NCBI GenBank assembly: GCA_035772735.1
Contig: JASDFA010000010.1
Location: 28,149,501-28,213,500 of the forward strand
Origin: Datura wrightii
Lineage: Eukaryota > Streptophyta > Magnoliopsida > Solanales > Solanaceae
Length of the DNA: 64,000 nt
Direction of reading: 5' to 3'
The position numbers and the translations under genes were made by a program. The notes beneath the pieces were generated by a model. The model was not told where the DNA came from. It was given only the letters and a program-made list of their open reading frames with translations, and ran no database searches. Shown here piece after piece: positions 1 through 11,585 of the stretch (the stretch's first letter is position 1; each line of letters opens with the position of its first letter).

Positions 1-32
1 AATTGAGTTTTCTTCAATTCTTCGAATTCAAG

Positions 33-724
33 GTATGTTCTTCAATTCCATCTCATTTCTCGTCGATTTTCTTTGATATTGAACATGTGATATGAGCTAA
101 ACTTGCCCTAAGTAGAAATTAAGCGTAAATTCAATTGAATTATTGTTGATGGATGTTCGGAGTATCATTGTGATTGCTTGAACTCGTTAATTGCATAATT
201 TAATTGAATTTTTTGACTCAATCATAGCTAGGGCTTGCTTTTGAATTTGAAGTGGAAAAATGTAGTGAACTCGTGAAATTCATGCTGGGTTGTACATGTT
301 GAGTGAGATGAGTCGATGTGCTAATTGTTATTATGCTAAAAGACCGACGGATTCTCGAGTTAGGGGAATAGTGAAATTTGCAAGAAGTGGGTGAGTTGTA
401 TAGGTTCATGTAGATAAATTTTTGTTGTTTTTGTTTCGTTGTTTCTCCTTGCTACGTGCGATGGGATTAAATTGTTATCGATGGTAATGATTGTGGTTAG
501 CTGTACGAAGTCCGAGTAGTACATAGAATATATACCGACGAATTCTTCGAATGCACTAAGCATGTTTGTATAGTTGGTTGTTTGTTTGTGTAAATAGGTA
601 TGATCTTGCCGTAATGTTGTAACTTTAGCTAAGGACTAAGTGTGGGGTAGCACAGCTTAACCCAACCGTAGTCGAAGCAAATTTTCATTGGCTTAACATT
701 GAACTTGTCTGTTTGGGTTGACAG
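33..724 (+). other. Probable leader intron of second ORF, copy A
   Basis: Starts with GTATGT after AAG and ends TTGACAG six bases before the ATG at 730. The same GTATG...TTGACAG pattern at the same place is present in copy B (20451-21156) and copy C (58117-58801), with T-rich content. Splicing is inferred from boundary conservation only. The stretch includes TAAGTGTGGGGT at 637-648. Confidence 0.5.
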
Positions 725-729
725 GAACA

Positions 730-1939
730 ATGGCAAGCAGGCAAGAAAAAGGGAAAGGCGCATCAACATCTGGCGCCGGAAGAAAGAGAATCAGACTGGG
801 CACAGCAGTCCCAGTAGCACCAGTGGTTCCACGCAGCCAACGCCGCCAATACGGAACCAGGTGGGTGATAGAAGTGGTATGAAAAGCACAAGGAGAGCAA
901 GTACCTCCCCGAGAAACACATAGCACGGGAACCGTTGGCACAGGAGTTCCCTAGGATTGTCCACAGGATCGAGGCAGCTGGGCTCAACTTCATCTTTGAA
1001 GAGCCCAAGGAATGCAACTTGCACCTGATTCGGGAATTCTATGCCAATTGGAACCCAACTCTCAGAAGTCACACCATCAAAATCAGAGGGCAAATAGTCA
1101 CCTTTGAGCCCCACCACCTCAATGCTATCCTAGGGGCGTGGGACATAGACGCCCATGTGCTTCGACAACTGAACATCACTCCACCATATGCGAACATCAG
1201 ACGCACTTTGTATGGAACCAGATCGATGGCTAGATGGAGAAGACACAAGGAGAGGTGCTACCATCAGAGTTTGCCCTATTCACAAATGAACAGGGAAGCC
1301 AGGATATGGCTTAAGATCATATGTTCCTGCCTAATCCCGGGGGTACACATGACAGATGTAACCCGAGATCGTGTATGCCTGGTGTACACCCCGATGAAAG
1401 GGCTGGAGATCAACGAGGGGGTGGTGATTATCTCCGCATGGACAGAGCCCGGTTGCATCAGGGGCACAGATACGGATTTGGTGGACTACTCACCACATTC
1501 CTCAGGGGCCTAGATGTTGAGGAAGAGGCCCTTGACTATATCCCGCAGATGGAGCGGCGGGCCTTAGGTGTCACTAAAACTAGGGCACCCAACACCACCC
1601 ACGGGCCTGTTCTTACACTTGCCGAGCGACATGCTCGGGATGATCAATACATGGCTCGCATGTACGGGATGCAGATGCTCCAGCTGAGGATAGTCGGGAG
1701 GTCGGCAACAGAGGAGGAGCTATGGCAGCTCAAGCTAGACTACCCTTTTGGCAAAAATGCCAAGGCTCTATGCCGAGTGGGGCCAGCTTTTGTGGAGCCC
1801 ACGGATGATGATGTCCCTACAGACGAGGAGACACGTCGGGAGGACTTCGATGTGGAGTCCGATGATGACGATGGGGGTGATTCAGACAATGGGAGATGAA
1901 GTAGCAGCACCTGATGAAGAAGTGGAGTATTTTGATTGA
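730..1939 (+). pseudogene. Second ORF (putative plant transposon protein domain), copy A, frameshifted
   Basis: Starts at the ATG in GAACAATGG, equivalent to the starts in copies B and C. The N-terminal 60 or so codons are basic and Ser/Thr-rich (KGKGASTSG). The main domain includes REFYANWNP, HLNAILGAWD, MNREARIW and MKGLEIN, followed by a very acidic tail with a run of Asp residues. The pattern resembles the family I know as 'putative plant transposon protein domain' (Pfam PF20167, Transposase_32), common in Solanaceae; no catalytic activity is established that I know of. Relative to copy C it has at least three frameshifts: near 880-930, a missing base near 1440 and an extra base near 1890. 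The reading passes from frame 1 to 2 to 1 to 2, so this copy cannot make the full product. It sits in the place where autonomous Athila elements carry their env-like ORF. Confidence 0.75.
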
Positions 1940-3743
1940 TCAGGGAGTTCTACCACCCAATTTTTTTGCTATTTTAATTTTTGTGAACACTGGGGACAGT
2001 GTTCGAGATAAGTGTGGGGTGGGAGTAGCTAGGTGCTGGTTGTGCTATTATGTATGTTCTAATCTGTTGTTGTGCCTGTGAATAAATTTTTTTGTGAGCC
2101 TGTGATTTGTGATTGTGAAGTTGTTGTTCTGTATTGTAATTATATGTGAAACTGTTGTGTGCTGCTGAATGTTGCTAAGCTGATATTGTACATATTTTTG
2201 TTTATCGAAATGATCGATATTTTAAATTTTTTTTTCAATTCTTGGGTTTCTCGGCGTTTGTTTTCGGTTCTTTTACCGAGAATGGTCCCATTGAACTGAA
2301 GTCCTAGTTAGTGACCGTTCCCTATGATGGATGGATGACGACCGTCTTAAGGGAAATGTAGTCGTTAGGAGTAGATTCTTTTTCATTTGTATTTTTTTTA
2401 GTTGTTTTTCTTTTGTGGGTTGCATCCCAAAACCTGTAGTTACTTTATGGTTGCGGAATTCTAGTTGCGTGTCATACATGATATTTGAAATGCATAGGTG
2501 ATTCGTATGAAAGCATGCAACTTTATAAATATGTTGAGATACCTAGGCCATAGAGTCAATTCAGTGTGATTAAGGCTTAATGTTTGAATTCGTGTAATTA
2601 GCTGATTGAAGAGTCTGTGAATACGTCTTGAATTGAGCATGTGAAATAAGTGTGAAGTGAGGTCTTATTATTCCATGCTATTGTGAAGTGTCTAGAACTT
2701 GCCTGGTGTGTGTACAAAACAAAATGAAGGAGGTGTATTGTAGGAAAGGATGTAGGCATTTCTTTGTCTTTAACCGAAAGTTTCTATTTTTCATTATCGT
2801 ACTCACCTTGATTTTATACCCTATTCAGCCCGTTGAGCCTTTAGCCTATTAATTTTTTCTTTTGTCAAAAAGAGTAAACCGAGCTTAATCCCTTCTTTTC
2901 ATTAGCCGTAAAGTCGATCCAAAACTCTTAAGCGCTTAAGAAGATAAAATAATTTTCCCAAAGTGTCGAAGAGTGAGAATGGTGAAAAGAAAAGAAAAGC
3001 AGAGTGATAACGGGAAAGAAAAGGTTGAAGGTGCACTTGTTATAAATAAACTATAATGAAGGTGTACGAATAATCTTTGTTGTTGTGTCAAGTGTGCTTA
3101 ATAAGATGGGCCAAACTAAAGAGAAACTTCAAGAATGGGAGGATGAAGAAAGAAACACTGCCCATGAGTTTGATGGGATGTATGGAAAAGGCGCTTAAGG
3201 ATGCTAGTGGCTATTATTGGCTAGCCCAATATTTACTAGTTCCGTAGCTTACATTACAACCCGTTAAAGTCCTATGTGATCTTACATCACACTTCTTTAT
3301 ATTAGTGGAGTAATACACTAAAGGCAAGCTTATGGGTCGTGACATGATGCATGTGAATTCGTTTGGGAGAGAGAGCTAAATTGTGTTTATATGGCCCTGC
3401 TTGAAATTTTTTGAGTTCATATGATCAAAAAGGGGAAAAATTCTCCTGTGTTGTGAGGGCACATGCTTGATGAGAGATTAATTTTCGTGTCGGATGTCTT
3501 GATCAGCTGATTTGCATGAGTTTGCCAATATCGAGAGTCGATTCTTAAGTCTAGGAGGTCTTGATGTAATGAAGGTCATTGCATTGATTGGACCATGCAT
3601 GTTTTCTTGATGATTTGCTGTATTGAATAATCGGTATGACCGTAGCCTAAATTGTCGAACCAAAGTAGCGAGGTTTGGGTGTAAAGTGCATGAGGTGTAA
3701 GATTGTTGTTCGAGGACGAACAAGGATTTAAGTGTGGGGTAAG
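1940..3743 (+). other. Conserved non-coding 3' internal region and polypurine tract, copy A
   Basis: No supportable ORF. Conserved landmarks shared with copies B and C are TGAACACTGGGGACA just after the ORF, TAAGTGTGGGGT at 2009-2020, an imperfect ATCGAAATGATCGAT palindrome near 2205-2220, and a stem of TTCTCGG (2248-2254) with CCGAGAA (2276-2282). A block around CCTATGATGGATGGATGACG is also conserved. The end reads TTCGAGGACGAAC, then the polypurine-like TAAGTGTGGGGTAAG (3729-3743), directly against the LTR. The length and conservation suggest cis function (packaging, priming or 3' processing), but that is inference. Confidence 0.65.
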
Positions 3744-5165
3744 TGATCTTGGGCAAATTTATATGCCCAAGTGATACTCAAATGTGTCATTTTAGCCTTG
3801 TTTATCTATCAATGTTTATACATTCTCATGTGATTGGTAATAAAATGTGAATTTATACTAACCAACATGATTAGCATTGTTTTGCAGGTAAAATGTAATT
3901 TTGGGAAGCTAAAATGCGTGTTGGAAGAGATCGGGGTTGTACTCGAATGTGAGCAAAGGACAAGGCATTGGAAGGCACAAAATAAAGAGGCTCCACGATG
4001 GAGCCGTGTCACGCTGCCATCGCGAAGGCCTTCTACCTGGATAGGGAATTTTTGGCCAATTTCCAGTGAGGGTTTGCGTTGGGTCCGTGGCACGGTGGCC
4101 TAGCTCCGCGTTGCACGCCGTGCCACGTTGGGCCTTATTACCTGGACCCCCAATTTCCAGTGAGGGTCCGCGTCGGTGGCGTGTCACGGAGGGAGTGCTC
4201 CGCGATGCACTCCGTGACACGTTGCTTGTTATTCCGGGAAAAATTCCCACTAGTATAAATAGAACACTTAGGTTCATTTTTCAATATTTTGACTTGGTGG
4301 AGCAATAACGTGGGTTACAGGCAGTTGAGGAAACGAAATTATCAGGGTTTTTCTCTCTTTCCTTCTCCTTGAATTCAATTTCTTGTATGTTTAACACTTA
4401 TTTAACGATGTTTAATCCACAAATGAGTGGCTAATTCCTCTTCTTGCTGAGGTTAAGAATAATTGTATTGAAATGTGATTGTTGACTAAATTGGTTTTTC
4501 ATCTTTTCTTCCATGGTTGTTCTATTGATTCTTGTTCTTACTGCATTAATGTGTGGCCTACGTTAATGTACATCTAAAAAGTCCGGTTTCACTCGAGAGA
4601 GAAAGAAATTGGAAAGTTGTGAATTAATAGGATATGATCTTTTCTTAATTTGGGAAAATTGAGAATTGATTTACCTTCAGGATAGAAATCTACCTGAAAG
4701 TCGTATTAGTCAATTTAGGAACCGGGTTTGTATGGCTAGAACATGAATTTCGTTTAATCACAGAAATGTAGGTGGACGGTTCATGATTCTTAAGTTGGGT
4801 TAAATACGACAGTTTTAATCCATTGGCAGTAGTTCTTGACTAACAACCGGATGAAAGGTTAACCAAATTATATCGACAATTAATTTCATTACATGTTCAT
4901 TTAGCCTCAGCATGCTCACATTCATACTTCAGACTCACATTAGATAATCATTTTAGACTTAGCATAAAAATTAGAACCCAAAAATATCAAACTCTTGGTT
5001 ACACTGTTGTCTTCATTGTTAAAATTAAAATATAGTAACACTTGAGTAGTTTGTTACCTTATCCCAGTCCCTGTGGGATCGATACTTGGCTTACTTAAGC
5101 CACTTTACTACTTGTTCAACCACGTGCACTTGCGTGTAGTTTTATACCCAACAAACGATCGAACA
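3744..5165 (+). repeat. 3' LTR of copy A (1422 bp)
   Basis: Begins TGATCTTGGGCA and ends CGAACA. The first 30 bases contain a hairpin, CTTGGGCA...TGCCCAAG. U3 contains two 40-nt palindromic modules (4087-4126 and 4181-4220), then TATAAATA at 4254-4261. The end has the CTGTGGGATCGATAC and GTGCACTTGCGTG block typical of this LTR family. Near-identical in layout to LTRs at 6803, 15826, 24310, 53521 and 61936. Confidence 0.92.
4087..4261 (+). promoter_or_regulatory. LTR promoter: two 40-nt palindromic modules plus TATA box
   Basis: Modules at 4087-4126 and 4181-4220 are 94 bp apart. The second has perfect 12-bp arms, CGTGTCACGGAG (4180-4191) and CTCCGTGACACG (4210-4221), around an 18-bp spacer containing CTCCGCG. 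TATAAATA follows 34 bp later. A third, one-armed relic (GTGTCACGCTGCCATCGCG) lies just upstream, at about 4008. The same arrangement recurs in every LTR of this family, which argues for a selected promoter structure. Confidence 0.75.
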
Positions 5166-6590
5166 AGAACCGCTTGGGAGTATGTCTCTGGTGGCTTCAT
5201 TTCATAGTTATTGTTTGTATGGACAGAAATACTTTTGTCGCCTGATGAAGAGTCTCCTTTAAAAACTGATTTTAATGGTTGTAATCTGGTCTGACTAGTT
5301 ATGGGTTCTTTTAATGGAGATGGAATAGTAGCTTTTGGTAGAGATGGGAATTCTTCCAGAAATGGATATCTATTTTCTAGTTTTGGTTTCTCCTCTTCTT
5401 TGAAAGATCTTTTCAGTATTTCTTCTGGTTTGAAGGGCTGAAATTGAGGCCTCAAGGGCCTTATTCCTGGCATTCCGTGTCTCTTTAGTTCCCTGTAGAA
5501 ATTCCCTAGTTAAAAAATCTGGGAGAGAATTATTTTATCCTTGTATAAATTCAATTTGAAAATCAAAGCTAGATAATAAAGCCTACCATCTAGTAAACAT
5601 TTTTTTAAAAACCAGGTATTTTACATCTTTTAGTTAAACATCTTTGGCTGCTTTGCATTATACTCATAGTAAAAATACCTTATTTATTAAATCATCTTGG
5701 AATTTGGTGATACATAACACTATAGCCAGAATTTCCTTTTTAATGGTGTTGTAATTTTTTTGAGCATTATTCCAGATTCATGAAGTGAATCTTACTAATT
5801 GTTCTAAGTTTTCTAGGGAGATTCTTTGTTTAATGATGCCTCCATATCCTATGTCTCAGGCGTCGGTTTCTATTATCATGAATGCCTCAAGATGTGGTAT
5901 TCCTAGACATGGAAGCTTTTGAACCATTGATTTTATTTTTTGGCTTAATTTCATAGTTATCCTTTGTTTGGACAGAAATACTTTCGTTGACTGATGAAGA
6001 GTCTCCTGTAAAAACTGATAAAGAGGCTTACAAACCTATCTAACATTTGGAATAAAATCTGCAACATAATTGAGACTTCCTAAAAATCTCTGGAGCTGAG
6101 TTTTATCAATTAATTCATCTGAAAATTTGGATGAGAGGTATATGAATCTACAAATGGGTTTATAGGTTCCTTGATATAAGTCATGACCAAGGAATCTAAT
6201 AGAAGTCTGAAATAACTTAATCTTTTTAGTGCTTACTACTATTCTGTTTTGTTTAACATCCTTTCAAAAAGTTTGGATATGTTTGAAGTGTTGGTCAATA
6301 TCTTCTGAGTATATTAAAACTTCATCAATATAAACTATAGAAAAATGACTATATGGATTAAATGTGTTGCTCATTATATTCTTAGATTCAGATGGTGCAC
6401 TTTTTAGTTCGAATGGCATTATATTCCATTCCTACTGTCGAAAAGGTATATTAAAAGTTGTTTTATATTTATCTTTTTCTGCTATTTGTATTTGTTGAAA
6501 TTTAGATTTCATATCAAACTTTATAAATGTTAGCTTTATAATTCCTTATAAGAAGATCTCTTTCATTGGGTATTGGGTACCTAATCCATT
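5166..6590 (-). pseudogene. Endogenous pararetrovirus (Caulimoviridae) polymerase fragment, duplication unit 1
   Basis: Read on the minus strand from right to left, this encodes part of a reverse transcriptase, then RNase H, then a C-terminal extension. The RT part (about 6590-6010) shows the caulimovirid pattern of a YxxPFG-like block, EWN, MPFELK and a YIDE box near 6320-6333, where the family usually has YIDD. RNase H (about 5945-5490) shows ETDA with a nearby stop, QLVRFTS and DFLTREF. A 121-codon open stretch (5108-5473) follows, with PLRPQFQPF and an acidic-basic region; its tail runs into the LTR, so the last 19 codons are not viral. Stops and frameshifts are frequent. The 5' (right) part is cut at the duplication junction. 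It looks closest to the petu-/florendo-type groups, but genus is uncertain. An old, non-functional copy. Confidence 0.75.
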
Positions 6591-9500
6591 CGAGAGTCGA
6601 TTCTTAAGTCTAGGAGGTCTTGATGTAATGAAGGTCATTGCAATTATTGGACCATGCATGTTTTCTTGATGATTTGCTGTATTGAATAATCGGTATGACC
6701 ATAGCCTAAATTGTCGAACCAAAGTAGCGAGGTTTGGGTGTAAAGTGCATGAGGTGTAAGATTGTTGTTCGAGGACGAACAAGGATTTAAGATTGGGGTA
6801 AGTGATCTTTGGCAAATTTATATGCCCAAGTGATACTCAAATGTGTCATTTTAGCCTTGTTTATCTATCAATGTTTATACATTCTCATGTGATTGGTAAT
6901 AAAATGTGAATTTATACTAACCAACATGATTAGCATTGTTTTGCAGGTAAAATGTAATTTTGGAAAGCTAAAATACGTGTTGGAAGAGATCGGGGTTGGA
7001 CTCGAATGTGAGCAAAGGACAAGGCATTGGAAGGCACAAAATAAAGAGGCTCCGCGATGGAGCCGTGTCACGCTGCCATCGCGGAGGCCTTCTGCCTGGA
7101 TAGGGAATTTTTGGCCAACTTCCAGTGAGGGTTCGCGTTGGGTCCGTGGCACGGTGGCCTAGCTTCGCGTTGCACGCCGTGCCACGTTGGGCCTTATTAC
7201 CTGGACCCCCAATTTCCAGTGAGGGTCCGCGTCGGTGGCGTGTCACGGAGGGAGTGCTCCGCGATGCACTCCATGACACGTTGCTTGTTATTCCGGGAAA
7301 AATTCCCACTAGTATAAATAGAACACTTAGGTTCATTTTTCAATATTTTGACTTGGTGGAGCAAGAACGTGGGTTACAGGCAGTTGAGGGGACGAAATTA
7401 TCAGGGTTTTTCTCTCTTTCCTTCTCCTTGAATTCAATTGCTTGTATGTTTAACACTCATTTAACGATGTTTAATCCACAAATGAGTGGCTAATTCCTCT
7501 TCTTGCTGAGGTTAAGAATAATTGTATTGAAATGTGATTGTTGATTAAATTGGTTTTTCATCTTTTCTTCCATGGTTGTTCTATTGATTCTTGTTCTTAC
7601 TGCATTAATGTGTGGCCTACGTTAATGTACATCTAAAAAGTCCGGTTTCACTCGAGAGAGAAAGAAATTGGAAAGTTGTGAATTAATAGGATATGATCTT
7701 TTCTTAGTTTGGGAAAATTGAGAATTGATTTACCTTCAGGATAGAAATATACCTGAAAGTCGTATTAGTCAATTTAGGAACCGGGTTTGTATGGCTAGAA
7801 CATGAATTTCGTTTAATCACAGAAATGTAGGTGGACGGTTCATGATTCTTAAGTAGGGTTAAATACGAGAGTTTTAATCCATTGGCAGTAGTTCTTGACT
7901 AGCAACCGGATGAAAGGTTAACCAAATTATATCGACAATTAATTTCATTACATGTTCATTTAACCTCAGCATGATCACATTCATAATTCAGACTCACATT
8001 AGATAATCGTTTTAGACTTAGCATAAAAATTTGAACCCAAAAATATCAAACTCTTGGTTACACTGTTGTCTTCATTGTTAAAATTAAAATATAGTAACAC
8101 TTGAGTAGTTCGTTACCTTATCCCAGTCCCTGTGGGATCGATACTTGGCTTACTTAAGCCACTTTACTACTTGTTCGACCACATGCACTTGCGTGTAGTT
8201 TTATACCCAACAAACGACCAAACAAGAACCGCCTGGGAGTATGTCTCTAGTGGCCTCATTTCATAGTTATTGTTTGTATGGACAGAAATACTTTTGTCGC
8301 CTGATGAAGAGTCTCCTTTAAAAACTGATATTAATGGTTGTAATCTGGTCTGACTAGTTATGGGTTCTTCTAATGGAGATGGAATAGTAGCTTTTGGTAG
8401 AGATGGGAATTCTTCCAGAAATGGATATCTATTTTCTAGTTTTGGTTTCTCCTCTTCTTTGAAAGATCTTTTCAGTATTTCTTCTGATTGGAAGGGCTGA
8501 AATTGAGGCCTCAAGGGCCTTATTCCTGGCATTCCGTGTCTCTTTAGTTCCCTGTAGAAATTCCCTAGTTAAAAAATCTGGGAGAGAATTATTTTATCCT
8601 TGTATAAATTCAATTTGAAAATCAAAGCTAGATAATAAAGCCTACCATCTAGTAAACATTTTTTAAAAAACCAGGTATTTTACATCTTTTAGTAAAACAT
8701 CTTTGGCTGCTTTGCATTGTACTCATAGTTAAAATACCTTATTTATTAAATCATCTTGGAATTTGGTGATACATAACACTATAGCCAGAATTTCCTTTTT
8801 AATGGTGTTGTAATTTTTTTGAGCATTAGAAGTGAATCTTACTAATTGTTCTAAGTTTTCTAGGGAGATTCTTTGTTTAATGATGCCTCCATATCCTATG
8901 TCTCAGGCGTCGGTTTCTATTATCATGAATGCCTCAAGATGTGGTATTCCTAGACATGGAAGCTTTTGAACCATTGATTTTATTTTTTGGCTTAATTTCA
9001 TAGTTATCCTTTGTTTGGACAGAAATACTTTTGTTGACTGATGAAGAGTCTCCTGTAAAAACTGATAAAGAGGCTTACAAACCTATCTAACATTTGGAAT
9101 AAAATTTGCAACATAATTGAGACTTCCTAAAAATCTCTGGAGCTGAGTTTTATTAATTAATTCATCTGAAAATTTGGATGAGAGCTATATGAATCTACAA
9201 ATGGGTTTATAGGTTCCTTGATATAAGTCATGACCAAGGAATCTAATAGAAGTCTGAAATAACTTAATCTTTTTAGTGCTTACTACTATTCTGTTTTGTT
9301 TAACATCCTTTCAAAAAGTTTGAATATGTTTGAAGTGTTGGTCAATATCTTCTGAGTATATTAAAACTTCATCAATATAAACTATAGAAAAATGACTATA
9401 TGGATTAAATGTGTTGCTCATTATATTCTTAGATTCAGATGGTGCACTTTTTAGTTCGAATGGCATTATATTCCATTCCTACTGTCCAAAAGGTACATTA

Positions 9501-9637
9501 AAAGTTGTTTTATATTTATCTTTTTCTGCTATTTGTATTTGTTGAAATTTCGATTTCATATCAAACTTTATAAATGTTAGCTTTATAATTCCTTATAAGA
9601 AGATCTCTTTCATTGGGTATTGGGTACCTAATCCATT
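6591..9637 (+). repeat. Tandem duplication, unit 2 (3047 bp)
   Basis: Second copy of the block described at 3532-6590. It begins abruptly within the internal tail of the LTR element. It contains a mutated polypurine tract (TAAGATTGGGGTAAG, about 6788-6802), a full LTR and viral sequence. The viral sequence then continues past the duplication end at 9637, which shows that unit 2 retains the original right-hand context while unit 1 retains the left-hand one. Confidence 0.9.
6803..8224 (+). repeat. LTR of copy A, duplicated (1422 bp)
   Basis: Same length and layout as the LTR at 3744-5165. It begins TGATCTTTGGCA and ends CAAACA. Modules fall at 7146-7185 and 7240-7279 and TATAAATA at about 7313. 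It arose by the segmental duplication, not by transposition: the flanks on both sides are duplicated as well. Confidence 0.92.
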
Positions 9638-10391
9638 TTAAGACTTTATTAAGGGTCTTATAATTAATGACTAGCCTTGGGGACCCTCTCTTTTTTCCAC
9701 ACTATTATTGACATAGAATGCCGAACAACTGCACGGTGACTTGGAAGGACTAATAATTTTTTTATCTAGTAAATCATTAATTTTCTTTTTAAAGTATTCC
9801 ATTAACTGTTGAGTCATTTGAATCTGTCTTTCCTTAGTAGGGATAATCTTTTCGTTGAATCCCTCAATATATGGTAACTCAATAATATGGCGTTTCCTAT
9901 CCCAAAAAACATTAGGAAATTTTGAAAAGACTTCTCAGACTATGACTTCTTGTAGGATTTTAATTTTGGCTTCTACCTTTGGATGTTTCAAAGAGGATTC
10001 AATCCTTTTAAATTTTATCTAGTTCTTCAAATATTTTATTTGTTGGGGAAGTAGATTTATTCTAAAGATAGTTTTTTCTTTTATAAATTAACTTTATTCT
10101 TTTGACATATTATTTAGGTAGGGAAAAATGATCTCTTTTCCTAGAGAAGTGGTATGGATGTCGTCTAAATCAGCGGCATATGATTTTATTTGGGTTATAA
10201 AGGGGGTGCCTAATATTATTTCTTCGTTTATATCTTCAGTTATTACAAAATCATTAGTAAATAAGATTCTATTATTGCATATTTATTCCTTATGGAGTTT
10301 ATAATTTATTTTGAGTTTTTTTCTTGTCACAGAGAATAACCGCGTTGTACTCATTTCAAGGTACTTAGTAGTGATTATTCCTTCAATATTG
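8225..10391 (-). pseudogene. Endogenous pararetrovirus (Caulimoviridae) protease-RT-RNase H region, main copy
   Basis: Minus strand, read right to left. From 10391 to about 10150 there is a protease C-terminal half with GTPFIT (usually G-x-PFI near the flap end). No D-S/T-G active site is visible, since that part is lost at the LINE insertion. RT runs from about 9920 to 9060, with IPTKERQIQM, SAFYV, an EWN/MPFELK block and YIDE at 9367-9380, interrupted by several stops. RNase H runs from about 9000 to 8560. A 3' extension (8532-8225) ends where the LTR begins. An internal repeat, GAAGAGTCTCCT..AAAACTGAT, occurs both in the extension (about 8310) and before RNase H (about 9045). Continues on the right of the LINE at 11586-12096. 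Confidence 0.78.
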
Positions 10392-11585
10392 CTGGGATCA
10401 ACACTTAGCCCATTTTTATTTGACTTGGGGATGGATACATTGATGTCAAGACTCAAGGGGAGCTTCCTTGGTGTATGTCATTTTCGTATGACATAGTTCT
10501 AATTGACGAGGCTCGTGGAGGTGTAAACGCTAACTTTGAGTTTGACGACAAGCCCTAGAGTCTAAAGGATTTAGGTTGAGCAGGACCAAGACAGAGTATT
10601 TAGAGTGTAGGTTTAGTGATGCGTTGCAAAGGGAGGATGAGCTAGTGATGTTGGGTACTCAAGTCATCCAAAAGAGAGAAAGTTTCAAGTACCTTGGGTC
10701 TATTATGCAAGGGAGTGGAGAGATCGACGAGAATGTTGCTCATTGCATAGGTGCTGGATAGATGAAATGGAGGCTCGCTTCTAGAGTTTTGTGTGTCAAG
10801 AAGGTGCCGACGAAACATAAAGTCAAGTTTTAAAGAGTCGTGGTTAGACCGACTATGTTGTACGGGGAGGAGTGTTGGCCTGTAAAGAACTCTCATCTAC
10901 AGAAGATAAAGGTTGCATAAATGAGGATGTTAAGGTGGATGTGCTGGCACACTAGGAATGATAGGATTAGAAATGTCGATATCCGGGCCATGGTGGGAGT
11001 GGCTAGGGTGGAGGACAAGATGTGTGAGGCAAGATTGAGATGGTTCGGGCATTTTAAGAGGATGTGTCTGAGTTCCCCAGTGTGAAGGTATGAGTGATTG
11101 TCGATGGATGATTTTAGAAGAGGTAGGGGTAGATCGAAAAAGTAATGGGGTGAGGTGATTAGAAAGGATATGTCTTAATTACAACTTACCGAGGACTTGA
11201 CCTTAGATAAGAAGACATGGGGCACACGGATTAGGGTAGTGGGGTAGTAGGGAGCTATTGTTACACAATTTCTCGTTCTCATGGTAGGCCTAATTTTTCT
11301 CTTATAGTTCCTATCTTTCATTGTTTGTTCCTACCTGATGCTTCCTGTTTATTCTTTATCATTAGTGTATTGTTGTTGTGTATATTGGTGCGAGCACTAG
11401 TTTTTGTTGATATTATATGTTGTCTCATTTGTTGTTATTATGTTGTCAGTTCTATTTCGCTTAAAGTCGAGGTTCTACCAGATACAACCTCTCTACCTCT
11501 GAGGTAGTGGTAAGGTCTGCAAACATTCTACCTTCCCCATACCCCACTTGGTAGGATTACACTGGGTTGTTGTTGTTGTTGTTGT
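10392..11585 (+). mobile_element. RTE-type LINE, 5'-truncated and degenerate
   Basis: Starts in the reverse transcriptase at GSTLSPFLF. It continues through a degenerate catalytic block (F-S-Y-D-IVLIDE, where FADD is usual), then KTEYLECRFSD, ESFKYLGS and TMLYGEECWPVK, and finally MLRWMCW, the usual C-terminal RT pattern of plant LINEs. The non-coding tail has GGTAGGATTACACTGGG followed by (TTG)6 at 11567-11584. A TTG tail of this kind is characteristic of plant RTE elements and of the Solanaceae SINEs that share it. Several in-frame stops are present. It sits inside the caulimovirid sequence, in the opposite orientation. I could not define a convincing target duplication. Confidence 0.8.

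Larger units (their letters stand above)
1..5165 (+). mobile_element. Non-autonomous Athila/Tat-like LTR retrotransposon, copy A (5' part lies before the window)
   Basis: The window opens inside this element, just upstream of the leader intron of its second ORF. It continues through that ORF, about 1.8 kb of non-coding 3' sequence, the polypurine tract and a 3' LTR (3744-5165). Order and sequence match copies B (15826-25737) and C (53521-63350), so the missing left part should hold the 5' LTR and gag-protease. The base after the LTR end begins caulimovirid-like sequence, so the element appears inserted in an endogenous pararetrovirus. The target duplication cannot be tested because the 5' end is outside the window. 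Confidence 0.85.
3532..6590 (+). repeat. Tandem duplication, unit 1 (3059 bp)
   Basis: Unit 1 runs from the internal tail of copy A through its LTR and into viral sequence, ending ...ACCTAATCCATT. It is immediately followed by unit 2 (6591-9637), which restarts at CGAGAGTCGATTC. LTR start, LTR modules and the viral ORF all recur at a constant offset of 3059 bp. After a 12-bp deletion in unit 2 near 8828 the offset becomes 3047. By sampling, the copies differ at roughly 2-3% of positions. The junction shares only about one base, so end-joining or slippage fits better than LTR-LTR recombination. Confidence 0.9.

Noticed and set aside
699..1117. Overlapping ORFs in other frames around the second ORF of copy A
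   Set aside because: Antisense or alternative-frame shadows; only the frame series matching B1 and C is conserved.
6803..8224. Independent solo LTR insertion
   Set aside because: Flanks on both sides repeat those of the LTR at 3744 with constant offset, so it is part of a segmental duplication.
11567..11584. (TTG)6 as an independent microsatellite
   Set aside because: It is the 3' tail of the RTE-type LINE.
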